The position numbers and the translations under genes were made by a program. From Paragemmobacter ruber (GTDB taxonomy: Bacteria > Pseudomonadota > Alphaproteobacteria > Rhodobacterales > Rhodobacteraceae), in NCBI RefSeq assembly GCF_009908315.1, contig NZ_JAAATW010000003.1:726472-790471 (forward strand): a stretch of 64,000 nucleotides of DNA, in the 5' to 3' direction. Position 1 is the first letter of the stretch, and each line of letters starts with the position of its first letter. Shown here one piece after another: positions 28,208 to 37,344 of the stretch. The notes under the pieces were generated by a model, which did no database searches, was not told the origin of the DNA, and saw only the letters and a program-made list of their open reading frames with translations.

Positions 28208-28897
28208 TCAGGCCAGCCAGCGATCGTAATCGGCCACCAGCAGGTGGGTGGGGGCCACATCCTCTTCGATCTGCGAGAAGCGGCCGATCTTCTTTGACAC
28301 GAAGACATTGTCGGTCACGTCGTCATTGACGGTGGACACCTCACCGATCAGCACATCGCCACCTTCGCCCCAGAAGGCGTGCCAGTCGCCGGGCATCAGC
28401 GTGACGCTTTCGCCGGGTGCAAGCAGGATCACCTCACCCCCGGTGAAGGGGCGCGGGATGCCGTCGCACAGGACCACGCCGCCCTGCGTTTCGGAGAATG
28501 TGCCGTCGGGGTTCGATCCGTTCAGCCGGACGGCCAGCTTGGCCCCGCCCCGGTTGATGATGTCCTCGGCCTTGACCACATGGGTGTGGCAGGGGGAATG
28601 CTGATCCTTGCGCGAGATCAGCAGTTTCTCGGCATAGCACATGCCGCCGCCGCGCTGCAGGTCGGCCAGCCGCCCGTTGCGCAGGGTAAAGAGGAAAAGG
28701 CCAAGCTCGTCGAACGCGCCTTGCCCGTAATCGGTGATGTCCCAGCCCATCCGCGCGGTGATGATGGCCTGCGCCTGCCCCTTGCGGGCCTTGAATTCGT
28801 CGGGCGACCAATAGGCGAAGGGCGGCAGGACAAACCCGAAATGGCGGATCATGTCATCCGCCGCCGCCATGATGTCATTGATGCGCGAGCGTTTCAT
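28208..28897 (-). CDS. D-lyxose ketol-isomerase-like cupin protein
   Basis: 229 residues from ATG 28897 (GGGGGAGGAAGCG upstream). The sequence follows the D-lyxose isomerase family: an N-terminal helical part (FAYWSPDEFKA), then a cupin barrel with the metal ligands in CHTHVVKAEDIINRGGAKLA, and MPGDWHAFWGEGGDVLIGEV carrying a later His/Glu. Known members interconvert D-lyxose with D-xylulose and D-mannose with D-fructose. No sugar kinase or transporter is adjacent, so the pathway is open. Confidence 0.8.
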   Translation of the reverse strand: MKRSRINDIMAAADDMIRHFGFVLPPFAYWSPDEFKARKGQAQAIITARMGWDITDYGQGAFDELGLFLFTLRNGRLADLQRGGGMCYAEKLLISRKDQHSPCHTHVVKAEDIINRGGAKLAVRLNGSNPDGTFSETQGGVVLCDGIPRPFTGGEVILLAPGESVTLMPGDWHAFWGEGGDVLIGEVSTVNDDVTDNVFVSKKIGRFSQIEEDVAPTHLLVADYDRWLA

Positions 28898-28929
28898 CGC
28901 TTCCTCCCCCCGCCTTGCGTTGCGCGCAT

Positions 28930-30288
28930 CTAGGCAGAGGCGGGCGCCTCCAACAAGGCCGTTTTGCGCCAGAACCGCACCGCCAGCGCCGCCCCTGCGC
29001 CCGCCAGCGCAAGGATATAGCCCGCCCAGATGCCCGACGGCCCCATCCCGCCCCAATGGGCCAGCGCATAGCCCAAGGGCAGTGCCACCGGCCAATAGGC
29101 GATGGCCGATACCATGGCGGGCCATGCCGTATCCGACAGGCCGCGCAGGGCGCCCAGCATGGCCGATTGCACCGCATCGCTGATCTGCATCGGCGCGAAG
29201 ACAAGGAAGATCGCCGCCGCCACCGCCACCACTTCCGGGTCATCCGTCACAAGCCGCGCGATGGCCTCTCCCCGCAGCGCCAGCGTCAGCGCCGCCGCCA
29301 CAAGCCAGACCCCCGCGACCGCCACCGCAGCCAGCGCGATGGGGCGCAGCGCGGCGGCATTGCCCGCCCCGCGTTCTTGCGCCACGCGGATCGCCACCGC
29401 CCCCGCCACGCCAAGCGGAAGCATGTAAAGCAACCCCCACCCCACCGCCTGCGCCACCTGATTGCCGGCCAACGCCACGGTGCCGAAGGCCCCGATCATC
29501 AGCGTGGCCACGCTGACCGAGGCGGTCTCCACCACATACATCGCGCCAAGCGGTGCGCCTTCGCGGAAGGTCAGCCCCATCTCGCCCAGCGCCACTTGCC
29601 GCCGCAGGCGCAGGCGGCGCATGGATGGCGCGGAACGCCACCACAGGAAGGCCGCGCCAAGCGCGATGGTCTCGGCAAGGAAAGAGGCCAGCCCCGCCCC
29701 CGTCAGCCCCAGTTGCGGCAAGGGGCCAAGGCCCCAGATCAGCGCATAGTTCAGCGGCACGTTCACGACCACGCCCAGAAAGGCGAAGGCGGTGCCGAGC
29801 CATGGCTTTTCCACCGCCTCGAAGGCTGATTTGAAGGCCGTCAGGATCGCAAAGGGAACAAGGAAGGCGCAGATCCAGAACCAATAGGCGCGCATCGCGC
29901 CGATCACCTCTTCCGGTTGCCCCAAAAGCGGCAGCAGCGGCCAGAGCGCGGCCATGACCAAGGCCGACCCGATGCCCACCAGCGCGCCCAGCGCAAGGCC
30001 CGACCGCAGGATGCCGGAAATCGCGCGCCCCTCGCCCGCGCCCCATGCCGCCCCGATCCGCACCGACAGCGCTGACAGAAGGCCGTAGATCGCCGCATAG
30101 AACAGCGCTGCCACCGCCCCCGTCAGACCGACCGCCGCAAGGGGCACTGGCCCCAGCGGCGCAAGCATCAGCGAATCCGTGACCCCGATCAGGGTGCTTG
30201 CGGCAAGGCCCATCACGATGGGCAGCGCCAGACCCACGATCCCCGGCACCTCGCGCCAGATCGCCGCCACCCGTCCCGCCCGCTGCAC
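28930..30288 (-). CDS. MATE family multidrug efflux transporter (NorM type)
   Basis: 452 residues with twelve hydrophobic segments in two related halves, as in MATE exporters. Family marks are LALPIVMGLAASTLIGVTDS in the first helix and GLGPLPQLGLTGAGLAS in the middle. The start is a GTG at 30288 with GAGGG just upstream. The divergent TetR gene and the palindromes between them indicate induction by a ligand of the regulator, probably a drug-like substrate of the pump. Confidence 0.9.
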   Translation of the reverse strand: MQRAGRVAAIWREVPGIVGLALPIVMGLAASTLIGVTDSLMLAPLGPVPLAAVGLTGAVAALFYAAIYGLLSALSVRIGAAWGAGEGRAISGILRSGLALGALVGIGSALVMAALWPLLPLLGQPEEVIGAMRAYWFWICAFLVPFAILTAFKSAFEAVEKPWLGTAFAFLGVVVNVPLNYALIWGLGPLPQLGLTGAGLASFLAETIALGAAFLWWRSAPSMRRLRLRRQVALGEMGLTFREGAPLGAMYVVETASVSVATLMIGAFGTVALAGNQVAQAVGWGLLYMLPLGVAGAVAIRVAQERGAGNAAALRPIALAAVAVAGVWLVAAALTLALRGEAIARLVTDDPEVVAVAAAIFLVFAPMQISDAVQSAMLGALRGLSDTAWPAMVSAIAYWPVALPLGYALAHWGGMGPSGIWAGYILALAGAGAALAVRFWRKTALLEAPASA

Positions 30289-30307
30289 TTGCCCTCGCCG
30301 TCCGTTT

Positions 30308-30326
30308 CACATACGCTTCGTATGTG
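30308..30326. promoter_or_regulatory. TetR operator 1 (MATE-proximal)
   Basis: CACATACGCTTCGTATGTG: perfect 8-bp arms around a 3-bp centre, 20 bases before the MATE start. Its centre is 31 bp from that of operator 2, about three helical turns. Confidence 0.85.
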
Positions 30327-30338
30327 AACCAACTAACT

Positions 30339-30357
30339 CACATACGGACCGTATGTC
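30339..30357. promoter_or_regulatory. TetR operator 2, overlapping the TetR start codon
   Basis: CACATACGGACCGTATGTC: the same half site as operator 1, with one mismatch at the outer right base. The ATG of the regulator (30353-30355) lies in its right arm, so bound repressor would cover its own start. Confidence 0.8.
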
Positions 30358-31030
30358 AACTGGACCAACCCCCACCCCGCCACGCCCGCAGGGCCGCGCC
30401 GAGGCTGCGGAACTGACCGCGCTCCGCCTTGTCGCGACGGCCCGCCGGGCCTTTGCCGTGCAGGGTTTCGCGCAGGTCTCGCTGGACGCGCTGGCGGCCG
30501 AGGCCGGGGTCACCCGCGGCGCGCTGCATCACCATTTCCAGAACCAGGCCGGGCTTTTCGAGGCCGTCTTCCGCGCCGTGGATGCCGAGATCGGCACCGA
30601 ACTCGATGTGGTATACGAAGCGCAATCCGATCCTTGGGCGGGGATGAAGGCCTGCTATCACGCCTATCTCGACCTTGCCTTGCGCCCCGATAGGGCGCGC
30701 ATCCTGTTCCGCGATGCGCCTGCCGTGATGGGCGCGCGGGCGATGGACATCCTGATGAATTCGGGCTTTGCCACCATCGTCGAGGATCTGGCCGATCTGA
30801 TCGCCCATGGACGCCTGCGCCCGCTCGACCCGGTGGCGACGGCGCATCTCCTGAACGGGGCGGTCATGGCGCAGGCGCTCTGGCTTGCGGGATGCGAGGG
30901 GGGGACCGACGCGCAGCGCAGCGCCGCCCATACCGCGCTGGAGGCCGTCTTCGACGGGCTGACGCTGCCGCCCTATGCCACCCAAACCGCGCTGGACGTC
31001 TTTCTCGACAGCCTGTCCGAGCAGCCCTGA
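30353..31030 (+). CDS. TetR family transcriptional regulator
   Basis: 225 residues from ATG 30353. After a Pro-rich lead, residues 22-70 form the TetR helix-turn-helix with GFAQVSLDALAAEAGVTRGA and LHHHFQNQAGLFEAVF. The rest is an all-helical ligand domain. It is divergent from the MATE pump with a 64-base gap that holds two operators, so it most likely represses both genes. An upstream frame to 30179 lies within the MATE gene and is rejected. No Shine-Dalgarno is visible before the ATG, so a leaderless or short-leader mRNA is possible. Confidence 0.92.
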   Translation: MSTGPTPTPPRPQGRAEAAELTALRLVATARRAFAVQGFAQVSLDALAAEAGVTRGALHHHFQNQAGLFEAVFRAVDAEIGTELDVVYEAQSDPWAGMKACYHAYLDLALRPDRARILFRDAPAVMGARAMDILMNSGFATIVEDLADLIAHGRLRPLDPVATAHLLNGAVMAQALWLAGCEGGTDAQRSAAHTALEAVFDGLTLPPYATQTALDVFLDSLSEQP

Positions 31031-31038
31031 CCGCGCGT

Positions 31039-31836
31039 TCAGGCCTGCCGCAGATGGCGCGCGGGCATCCCGCGCCGCGTGCCCGCCCATTCCGCCACGG
31101 CCTGCCCGAAGGCGGTGAACAAGGGCCGCGATACCGGATCGCCCGCCGCGTTCCATTCCGGGTGCCACTGCACCGAAAGGGTGAAACCCGGCGCATCCTT
31201 CACATAGATCGCCTCGGGCGTGCCATCGGGGGCCTCGCCGTCGATCACGATGCGGGGGCCGGGGCGGTTGATCCCCTGCCCGTGCAGCGTGTTGGTCATC
31301 ACCTCTTCCGCCCCCATCAGGCGGTGGAACACGCCCCCCTTGGTGAAGCGCACCGTGTGGCGCAGGGCGAATTTCTCCTCCAGCGTGCCGTCGGGCGGCA
31401 TGCGGTGGTTCATCCGCCCCGGCAGATCGCGGATTTCGGGGTAGAGCGTGCCGCCCATGGCGACGTTCACCTCTTGGAAACCCCGGCAGATGCCGAGGAA
31501 GGGCTGGCCCCGCTCCACGCAGGCGCGGACCAGGGGCAGCGTGATCGCATCGCGGCAGCGGTCAAAACAGCCATGGGCGGGGGTTTCCTCTTCGCCATAT
31601 TCGCTGGGATGCACATTGGGGCGCCCCCCGGTCAGCAGGAAACCGTCGCAAAGCTCCAGCAGTTCGGCGACGCCCACGAAGCGCGGATCGGTGGGGATGA
31701 TCAGGGGCAGACATCCGGCCACACCGGCCACGGCTTCCGAATTCAGGGTGCCGCTGGCATGGACGGGGTATTCCTGATTCATCAGGCCCATATTGCCGAT
31801 GATGCCGACAACCGGGCGGCGCGGGGCGTGCGTCAT
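31039..31836 (-). CDS. Gamma-glutamyl-gamma-aminobutyrate hydrolase family protein (class I glutamine amidotransferase-like)
   Basis: 265 residues from ATG 31836. The nucleophile elbow is FLGICRGFQEVNVAMGG (Cys near 112), and the His-Glu pair is in SVQWHPEWNA near 231. The oxyanion strand is GFLLTGGRPNVHPSEYG. This matches PuuD-like enzymes that hydrolyse gamma-glutamyl-GABA in putrescine breakdown. No puu genes are adjacent, so the substrate is uncertain. It is convergent with TetR, with 8 bases between the stops. Confidence 0.88.
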   Translation of the reverse strand: MTHAPRRPVVGIIGNMGLMNQEYPVHASGTLNSEAVAGVAGCLPLIIPTDPRFVGVAELLELCDGFLLTGGRPNVHPSEYGEEETPAHGCFDRCRDAITLPLVRACVERGQPFLGICRGFQEVNVAMGGTLYPEIRDLPGRMNHRMPPDGTLEEKFALRHTVRFTKGGVFHRLMGAEEVMTNTLHGQGINRPGPRIVIDGEAPDGTPEAIYVKDAPGFTLSVQWHPEWNAAGDPVSRPLFTAFGQAVAEWAGTRRGMPARHLRQA

Positions 31837-32079
31837 GGTTCTGTCATCCCTCCGTTGCCTCAAGGATAGGCAGAGCGCGCGTCCAAGCAAAGGGCCGATC
31901 CGCCGCATCTTTGTGCCTGAGCGCAGGGTTTGGGTGCGGATCGGGCATCGCGCGGGCGGTCTGCCCGGAAAACGACCGGGAAAACGGCCCCGTTGCGGCT
32001 CACGCCGCCGTGACTTGCCTTCCGGCGGGGGGAAGGTTGCACAACGGGCCTTGCATATGTTCCAAAAGGAGGAAACCCG

Positions 32080-32457
32080 ATGTCCCGCGCCCTGATCCTT
32101 TCGGTGGCCCTTCTGGCCGCCGCCCCCCTTGCCGCGCAGGAAGCGGGCCATGGTGGGCATGGTGGGCATGGCGACCATGCCGGGTCGATGATGGGCGAGG
32201 AGGCCCCCTCGACCCAAGCCTACAGGGCGGCGAATGATCGGATGCACGCCGGCATGGGCATCGCATTCACCGGCGATGCCGATGTGGATTTCGTGCGCGG
32301 CATGATCGCCCATCACCAAGGCGCCATCGACATGGCGCGCGTGGTGCTGGAGCATGGCGATGACCCGCAGGTGAAGAAACTGGCCGAAGAGATCATCGCC
32401 GCGCAAGAGGCCGAGATCGGCTGGATGACCGAATGGCTGGCCAAGAACGGCGGCTGA
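32080..32457 (+). CDS. DUF305 family exported protein, His-rich
   Basis: 125 residues with a signal peptide (cleavage after APLAAQ, about residue 20). A His/Gly run follows (EAGHGGHGGHGDHAG), then the DUF305 core with DFVRGMIAHHQGAIDMARVV and a C-terminal AQEAEIGWMTEWL helix. DUF305 proteins are ferritin-like helical bundles of unknown role, often near copper genes. The His-rich part suggests metal binding (inference). AAAGGAGGAAA lies before the ATG. The upstream gap 31837-32079 shows no recognised signal. Confidence 0.88.
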   Translation: MSRALILSVALLAAAPLAAQEAGHGGHGGHGDHAGSMMGEEAPSTQAYRAANDRMHAGMGIAFTGDADVDFVRGMIAHHQGAIDMARVVLEHGDDPQVKKLAEEIIAAQEAEIGWMTEWLAKNGG

Positions 32458-32486
32458 CGGCCTGCTGAACGGTGCCGGGCGCCGCC

Positions 32487-33701
32487 CTAGCGCGCGCCCT
32501 CGGCCACCACGGCAGCGGCGGCCGACAGCGCGCCCGGCCCGAAGGGAATGGAAAGCGCGGTCATCCCCGCCTCCATCACCGCCAGCGCGCCCAGCGTCAT
32601 ATGGGCATTCACATGCCCCATATGCGCCACCCGCAGAAAGCCGTGATAGGCGGGATCGTTCGGCGCGGCCATGCCCAGCCCGATGCCCAGCGTGACGCCG
32701 CCCTTATGCTCCGTCCACTCCCGCAGGCGCGTGGCGTGGGGTGCGCCAAGCCGCGCTGCCGTGACGGACCGCCCGCGATGGGCGGGATCGGCCACGTTCA
32801 GCGCGATGTCGGGATTGCCCGCAGACCAGCGGTCAAAGGCCGCCCAGACCGCCTGCGCCAGAACCTCATGCCGATGCCAGACGGCGGGCAGCCCTTCCTC
32901 ATCCAGCAGCATGGTCAGGCTTTCGCGCAAGCCGAACAGGTGATGCGTGGGCGCGGTGCCGTTCCAGTATTGCCAGAACTCCGCCGCATCGGCGCGCGGC
33001 GTCCAATCCCAATAGGGCGTGCGCAGGTCCGACGCGCGGCACCGCTCCCGCGCCTTTTCCGAAAACCAGACAAAGCCGATCCCCGGCGGCACCATCAGCC
33101 CCTTCTGACTGGCCGCGACCAGCACATCCACGCCCCAGGCATCCATATGAAATTCGTCGCACCCCAGCGAGGCGATGCAATCCACCGCCAGAAGCGCGGG
33201 ATGGCCCACCGAATCCATCACGGCCCGCAGGCGGGGGATATCGGTGCGCACGGTGCTGGCCGTATCGACATGGGTGGTCAGCACGGCCTTGTAGCGATGC
33301 GCGGCGTCCGCGCGCAGCGCAGCCTCGACCTGGGCGAAATCGACAGGGGCGGATTTGCCGAAATCCAGCACCTCCACCTCCACCCCCAAGGCACGCACCG
33401 ATTCCGCCCAGGACAGGCCAAAGCGACCGGTGGCCAGAACCAGCGCGCGGTCGCCGCGCGAGAACAGGTTCATATTGGCCGCCTCCCACACCCCGTGGCC
33501 ATTGGCGATATACAGCGCCACGTTCTGCGTCGTCCCCGCCACCCGGCGCAGATCGGGCCAGAGCGTTTCCACCATCTCGGGCAGGGCGCCGTCATAGATG
33601 TTGGGCGCGGCGCGGTGCATGGCCGACAGCACCCGGTCGGGCATCACCGATGGGCCGGGAATGGCAAGATAGGGGCGGCCATGGGCAAGGGTCATCGTCA
33701 T
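32487..33701 (-). CDS. Class V aminotransferase (serine/aspartate-glyoxylate or alanine-glyoxylate type)
   Basis: A 404-residue PLP enzyme. Motifs: RPYLAIPGPSVMPDRVLSAM at the N-terminus, IANGHGVWEAANMNLFSRGD, LLAVDCIASLGCDEFHMD (Asp for the pyridine N) and LVAASQKGLMVPPGIGFVWF with the PLP lysine. The family transfers an amino group to glyoxylate, linking to glycine and C2 metabolism. Serine-glyoxylate aminotransferase is the usual assignment in this order; the beta-hydroxyaspartate-cycle enzyme BhcA is a relative, but no bhc genes flank it. Confidence 0.88.
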   Translation of the reverse strand: MTMTLAHGRPYLAIPGPSVMPDRVLSAMHRAAPNIYDGALPEMVETLWPDLRRVAGTTQNVALYIANGHGVWEAANMNLFSRGDRALVLATGRFGLSWAESVRALGVEVEVLDFGKSAPVDFAQVEAALRADAAHRYKAVLTTHVDTASTVRTDIPRLRAVMDSVGHPALLAVDCIASLGCDEFHMDAWGVDVLVAASQKGLMVPPGIGFVWFSEKARERCRASDLRTPYWDWTPRADAAEFWQYWNGTAPTHHLFGLRESLTMLLDEEGLPAVWHRHEVLAQAVWAAFDRWSAGNPDIALNVADPAHRGRSVTAARLGAPHATRLREWTEHKGGVTLGIGLGMAAPNDPAYHGFLRVAHMGHVNAHMTLGALAVMEAGMTALSIPFGPGALSAAAAVVAEGAR

Positions 33702-33846
33702 CTCCGAATGGGTGAGGAATGGCTATGCCCCTGACGGGCGAAGGTCAACCGGACCTGCATCGCTTGCCCCGGGCGGGCAATCGCGCTAGTCAACGGCTTG
33801 ACAGGCCCCCTCCGGCGGGCCGCCAGAGCAAAGGCCGCCCTGCCCC

Positions 33847-35655
33847 GTGCCCGATCCGCACAAGCCACCCTCCAGCATCGCCGACGCGCAGCCCATCGAC
33901 CGTACCGGCGACGGCGATCCGGCCTATGCCTCGCGCCCGCTGTTCCGCAGGCTGTGGGCGGGCTACCTGCGGCCGCATGTCGGGCTGATGGTGCTGGCCT
34001 TTATCGTGATGTCGATCGAAGGCAGCACGCTGGGCCTTCTGTCCTGGATGATCGAGCCGCTGTTCGATCGCGTCTTTGCCCCCGGGGGCGAGGGCGCGCT
34101 GGTCTGGGTGGGGGCGGGCATCCTTGGCCTGTTCCTGTTGCGCGCGGTCACCACGGTGGTGTCGCGGTCGCTGCTGACGCTGATCTCGGTGCGCATCGCA
34201 TCGGCCATGCAGATGGACATGCTGCGCCACATCCTGCGGCAGGATGGCGGCTTCTTTCAACGCAACCCGCCCGGCGCGCTGATGGACCGGGTGCAGGGCG
34301 ACACGGGCGCGGTGCAGGGCATCTGGCAGACGGTGATCGTGGCGGCGGGGCGCGATCTGGTGGCGCTGGTGGGCCTGTTTGCCGTGGCCATCGGGATCGA
34401 CTGGCGCTGGACGCTGGCCGCGCTGGTGGGGGCGCCGCTTCTGATCGTGCCATCGGTCATCCTGCAGCGCTATCTGCGGCGCAAATCGGCGCAGATGCGC
34501 GACGCGGCGGCGGCACGCTCCACCCGGCTGGACGAGATCTTTCACGGCGTGAACGCGATCAAGCTGAACCGGCAGGAAGACTATCAGACCGGGCGCTTCC
34601 GTCAGGTCCTGAGCCTGTTGAACCGCGCCTACGGCAAATCGGTCGTCGCCGCGCAGACCATGCCCGCCATGATCGACATCGTCACCGGCGTGGGCTTTTT
34701 CGCCGTGCTCATGTTGGGCGGGCGCGAGGTGGCGGAAGGCGAGCGCACGGTGGGCGAGTTCATGTCCTTCTTCACGGCCATGACGCTGACCTTCCAGCCG
34801 ATCCGGAGGCTGGGCGAAATGGCCGGCACATGGCAGATCGCGGCAGCAAGCCTTGAGCGGATCTTTCGCCTGCTCGATACCGATACGGCCGAGACCCGGC
34901 CCGCGGTGGGCGCGCCGCTGCCCGCGGGCGTGCCGGGGATCGAACTGGCCGATGTGCGTTTCGCCTATCCCGGCGTGCCGGTGCTGAACGGGCTGACCTT
35001 CACCGCCGAGGCGGGCCGGATGACGGCGATCGTCGGCCCGTCCGGCGCGGGCAAGAGCACGGTCTTCCACCTGCTCACGGGGCTGGCCGAACCCGATGCC
35101 GGGGTAATCCGCATCGGCGGGCAGGATGTGCGGGCGCTGTCGCTGTCCGACCAGCGGTCGCTTTTCGCCACGGTGTCGCAGGACACTGCGTTGTTCGACG
35201 AATCCCTGCGCGAGAACATCCTGATGGGCCGCGACGGGGTTTCGCCGGACGAGCTTGCCTCTGTCGTGCAGGCGGCGAACCTGACCGATGTGGTGGCAGG
35301 CCTGCCCGGTGGCCTTGACAGCCCGGCCGGGCCGCGCGGATCGGCGCTGTCGGGTGGACAACGCCAGCGCGTGGCCATCGCGCGCGCCTTGGTGGCCGAT
35401 GCGCCCGTGTTGCTGCTCGACGAGGCGACATCCGCGCTGGACGCGCAATCCGAAGCGGCGGTGGCGGCGGCGCTGTCTTCGCTGGCGCAGGGGCGCACGA
35501 CGCTGGTGATTGCGCATCGCCTGTCCACCGTGCGCGAGGCCGACAAGATCGTGGTGCTGGACCGGGGCCGCGTGGTGGAAGAGGGCCGCCATGACGACCT
35601 GATCGCGCAAGGCGGGCTTTATGCCAGCCTCCATGCCTTGCAGTTCAAGGATTGA
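33847..35655 (+). CDS. ABC exporter with fused membrane and ATPase domains (MsbA-like)
   Basis: 602 residues from a GTG at 33847. Six membrane helices occupy about 40-340, followed by an ATPase domain with IVGPSGAGKSTVFHLLTGL (Walker A), GSALSGGQRQRVAIARAL (signature), LLLDEATSALDAQ (Walker B) and the His switch VIAHRLSTVREA. It should work as a homodimer exporting lipid or drug. No msbA partner gene such as lpxK is nearby, so lipid A flipping is not established. ygfZ follows closely. Confidence 0.9.
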   Translation: MPDPHKPPSSIADAQPIDRTGDGDPAYASRPLFRRLWAGYLRPHVGLMVLAFIVMSIEGSTLGLLSWMIEPLFDRVFAPGGEGALVWVGAGILGLFLLRAVTTVVSRSLLTLISVRIASAMQMDMLRHILRQDGGFFQRNPPGALMDRVQGDTGAVQGIWQTVIVAAGRDLVALVGLFAVAIGIDWRWTLAALVGAPLLIVPSVILQRYLRRKSAQMRDAAAARSTRLDEIFHGVNAIKLNRQEDYQTGRFRQVLSLLNRAYGKSVVAAQTMPAMIDIVTGVGFFAVLMLGGREVAEGERTVGEFMSFFTAMTLTFQPIRRLGEMAGTWQIAAASLERIFRLLDTDTAETRPAVGAPLPAGVPGIELADVRFAYPGVPVLNGLTFTAEAGRMTAIVGPSGAGKSTVFHLLTGLAEPDAGVIRIGGQDVRALSLSDQRSLFATVSQDTALFDESLRENILMGRDGVSPDELASVVQAANLTDVVAGLPGGLDSPAGPRGSALSGGQRQRVAIARALVADAPVLLLDEATSALDAQSEAAVAAALSSLAQGRTTLVIAHRLSTVREADKIVVLDRGRVVEEGRHDDLIAQGGLYASLHALQFKD

Positions 35656-35698
35656 TCCCACATCTTCACGGCCCATCTTGACCGGGCAGGAGACAGCG

Positions 35699-36478
35699 AT
35701 GACGGGTGAGGCAGCGGCGGATCGGCGTGTGGTGGCCCTGACGGGGGCGGATGTCCTGCCCTTCCTGCAGGGTCTGGTGACGAATGATGTCCTGCCTCTG
35801 GCCAAGGGGCGGGGGATCGTCTGGGCCGCGCTGCTGACGCCGCAGGGGAAGTATCTTGCGGATTTCTTCGTGGTGAATACGGGCGCAGCGCTGCTTCTGG
35901 ACCTGCCCGAGGCGCTGGCCGATGCGACCCTGCGCCGCCTGACCATGTATCGCCTGCGCGCCGATGTGCAGCTCGCGGCCAGCCCGCTGCAGGTGCAGCG
36001 CGGCCTTGGCGCGGCGCCTGCCGATGCGCTGCCCGATCCGCGCCACCCCGCGCTTGGCTGGCGGCGCTATGCGGATGCGCCCGGCACTGCGCCCAGCACT
36101 GGCCCCGCCATCGACTGGGACGCGATCCGCGTGGCCCATGTCATCCCCGAGGCCGCGCGCGAATTGCTGGTCGATGACAGCTATATCCTCGAGGCGGGGT
36201 TCGAACGCCTGCATGGCGTAGATTTCCGCAAGGGCTGCTATGTCGGGCAAGAGGTGACCGCGCGGATGAAGCACAAGACGGAACTGCGCAAGGGGCTGGT
36301 CCGGGTGCGCCTGCACGGCGAGGCCGGTTTCGGGGCCGAGATCACGGCGGATGGCAAGGCGGCGGGTACGCTTTTCACCCGCGCAGGCGATCACGCCATC
36401 GCTTATCTGCGGCTGGACCGCGCCACGGGGCCGATGCAGGCGGGCAGCGCCACGGTCACGCTGGACCCCGCGCCTTAA
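35699..36478 (+). CDS. ygfZ: YgfZ/GcvT-like folate-binding protein (Fe-S cluster maintenance)
   Basis: 259 residues with the diagnostic motif KGCYVGQEVTARMKHK at about 178-193, whose Cys is essential in YgfZ/Iba57 proteins. The N-terminal LTGADVLPFLQGLVTNDV segment is also typical. The family uses folate to help assemble or repair 4Fe-4S proteins. I chose ATG 35699 after GGCAGGAGACAGCG. The TAA stop overlaps the convergent glycosyltransferase stop by 4 bases. Confidence 0.9.
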   Translation: MTGEAAADRRVVALTGADVLPFLQGLVTNDVLPLAKGRGIVWAALLTPQGKYLADFFVVNTGAALLLDLPEALADATLRRLTMYRLRADVQLAASPLQVQRGLGAAPADALPDPRHPALGWRRYADAPGTAPSTGPAIDWDAIRVAHVIPEAARELLVDDSYILEAGFERLHGVDFRKGCYVGQEVTARMKHKTELRKGLVRVRLHGEAGFGAEITADGKAAGTLFTRAGDHAIAYLRLDRATGPMQAGSATVTLDPAP

Positions 36479-37266
36479 TCCGCCGCCGCCCCCATCGTCC
36501 AGCCATGGGTGGCCGCGAAATGCGCCTCCAGCGCCGCGACCACGGCATCATTGCCGCCGCCCCGGTTGAAGGCGCGCCACAGGCTGGGGCCGCCTGTGGC
36601 CACCTCGGGCAGGGCCACGCCCTGCCCCACCACCTGCGCCCTCACGCCCGCCCGCGCCATATGCCAGCGCAACCACAGGTCATCCGCCGTCGGGGCGATG
36701 GCCTGCGCGGTGGCGATGTCCAGCATCTCGGGCGGGAAGTCGCGGCCGGAATACAGCACCCCGTCCTTGCCGATGGGCAGAACGCGCAGCGCAGGGCCAT
36801 CGGGCAGCGCCGCGCCGAACCAGCGGCCATATCCTGCCACCGCCCCGCGCCGAACCACGATCGGATGCCCGCTCCACGCCGTGACCGCGCCGGTGGACAG
36901 CCGCCCGGCCACCAGCCGCGCCAGCCAGCCCGGCGGATAGGCCGTGTCGTCATCCGCCGTCACCACCCAGCGGTCGGTCCCTGCGTTCTGCGCCGCCCAA
37001 GGCAGGATCTTGCGATAGGGGCCGGTATTTTCCACCCAGATCACCTGCACGCGCACGCCATCCACCAGCGCGGCCAGAGCGGCGGGCAGGTCGCTGATCC
37101 CCTCATCCAGAAGGTAGGGCCCGCGCGACAGATGGATCAGCACCCGCGCCGGCGCGGGGTCCTGCGCCAGAAGCGAGGTGATGACCGGGGCAAGGCGGGC
37201 GATGCGCGGGCTGATCGCTGTCAGGCTTATGTCAATCTCTGGCACCACGCGCATACTCCACACCAT
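36475..37266 (-). CDS. Glycosyltransferase-like protein (GT-A fold, family unassigned)
   Basis: 263 residues. The N-terminal strand IDISLTAISPRIARLAPVIT, WVENTGPYRKILPWAAQ and the metal-binding triad VVTADDDTAYPPGWLARLVA are typical of inverting GT-A glycosyltransferases. Donor and acceptor are unknown, and no polysaccharide genes are nearby. Only a local domain match is argued. Confidence 0.65.
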   Translation of the reverse strand: MVWSMRVVPEIDISLTAISPRIARLAPVITSLLAQDPAPARVLIHLSRGPYLLDEGISDLPAALAALVDGVRVQVIWVENTGPYRKILPWAAQNAGTDRWVVTADDDTAYPPGWLARLVAGRLSTGAVTAWSGHPIVVRRGAVAGYGRWFGAALPDGPALRVLPIGKDGVLYSGRDFPPEMLDIATAQAIAPTADDLWLRWHMARAGVRAQVVGQGVALPEVATGGPSLWRAFNRGGGNDAVVAALEAHFAATHGWTMGAAAD

Positions 37267-37303
37267 CCGCGCGGATCATGGCCGAGCCTGCGCAAAAGAA
37301 AAA

Positions 37304-37324
37304 GGCCGGTCACGCGGACCGGCC
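37304..37324 (-). terminator. Intrinsic terminator of efp
   Basis: On the minus strand GGCCGGTC-CGCGT-GACCGGCC (8-bp stem, 5-base loop) is followed by TTTTTCTTTTG. It begins about 20 bases after the efp stop. Confidence 0.88.
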
Positions 37325-37344
37325 CCTGTGTGCAAGGCACCCGC

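Noticed and set aside
30308..30357. The two palindromes as a terminator pair
   Set aside because: They lie between divergent starts, have no T-runs, and repeat the same half site, which fits operators.
32487..33701. BhcA of the beta-hydroxyaspartate cycle
   Set aside because: No bhcB, bhcC or bhcD genes are adjacent; only a general glyoxylate aminotransferase call is supported.
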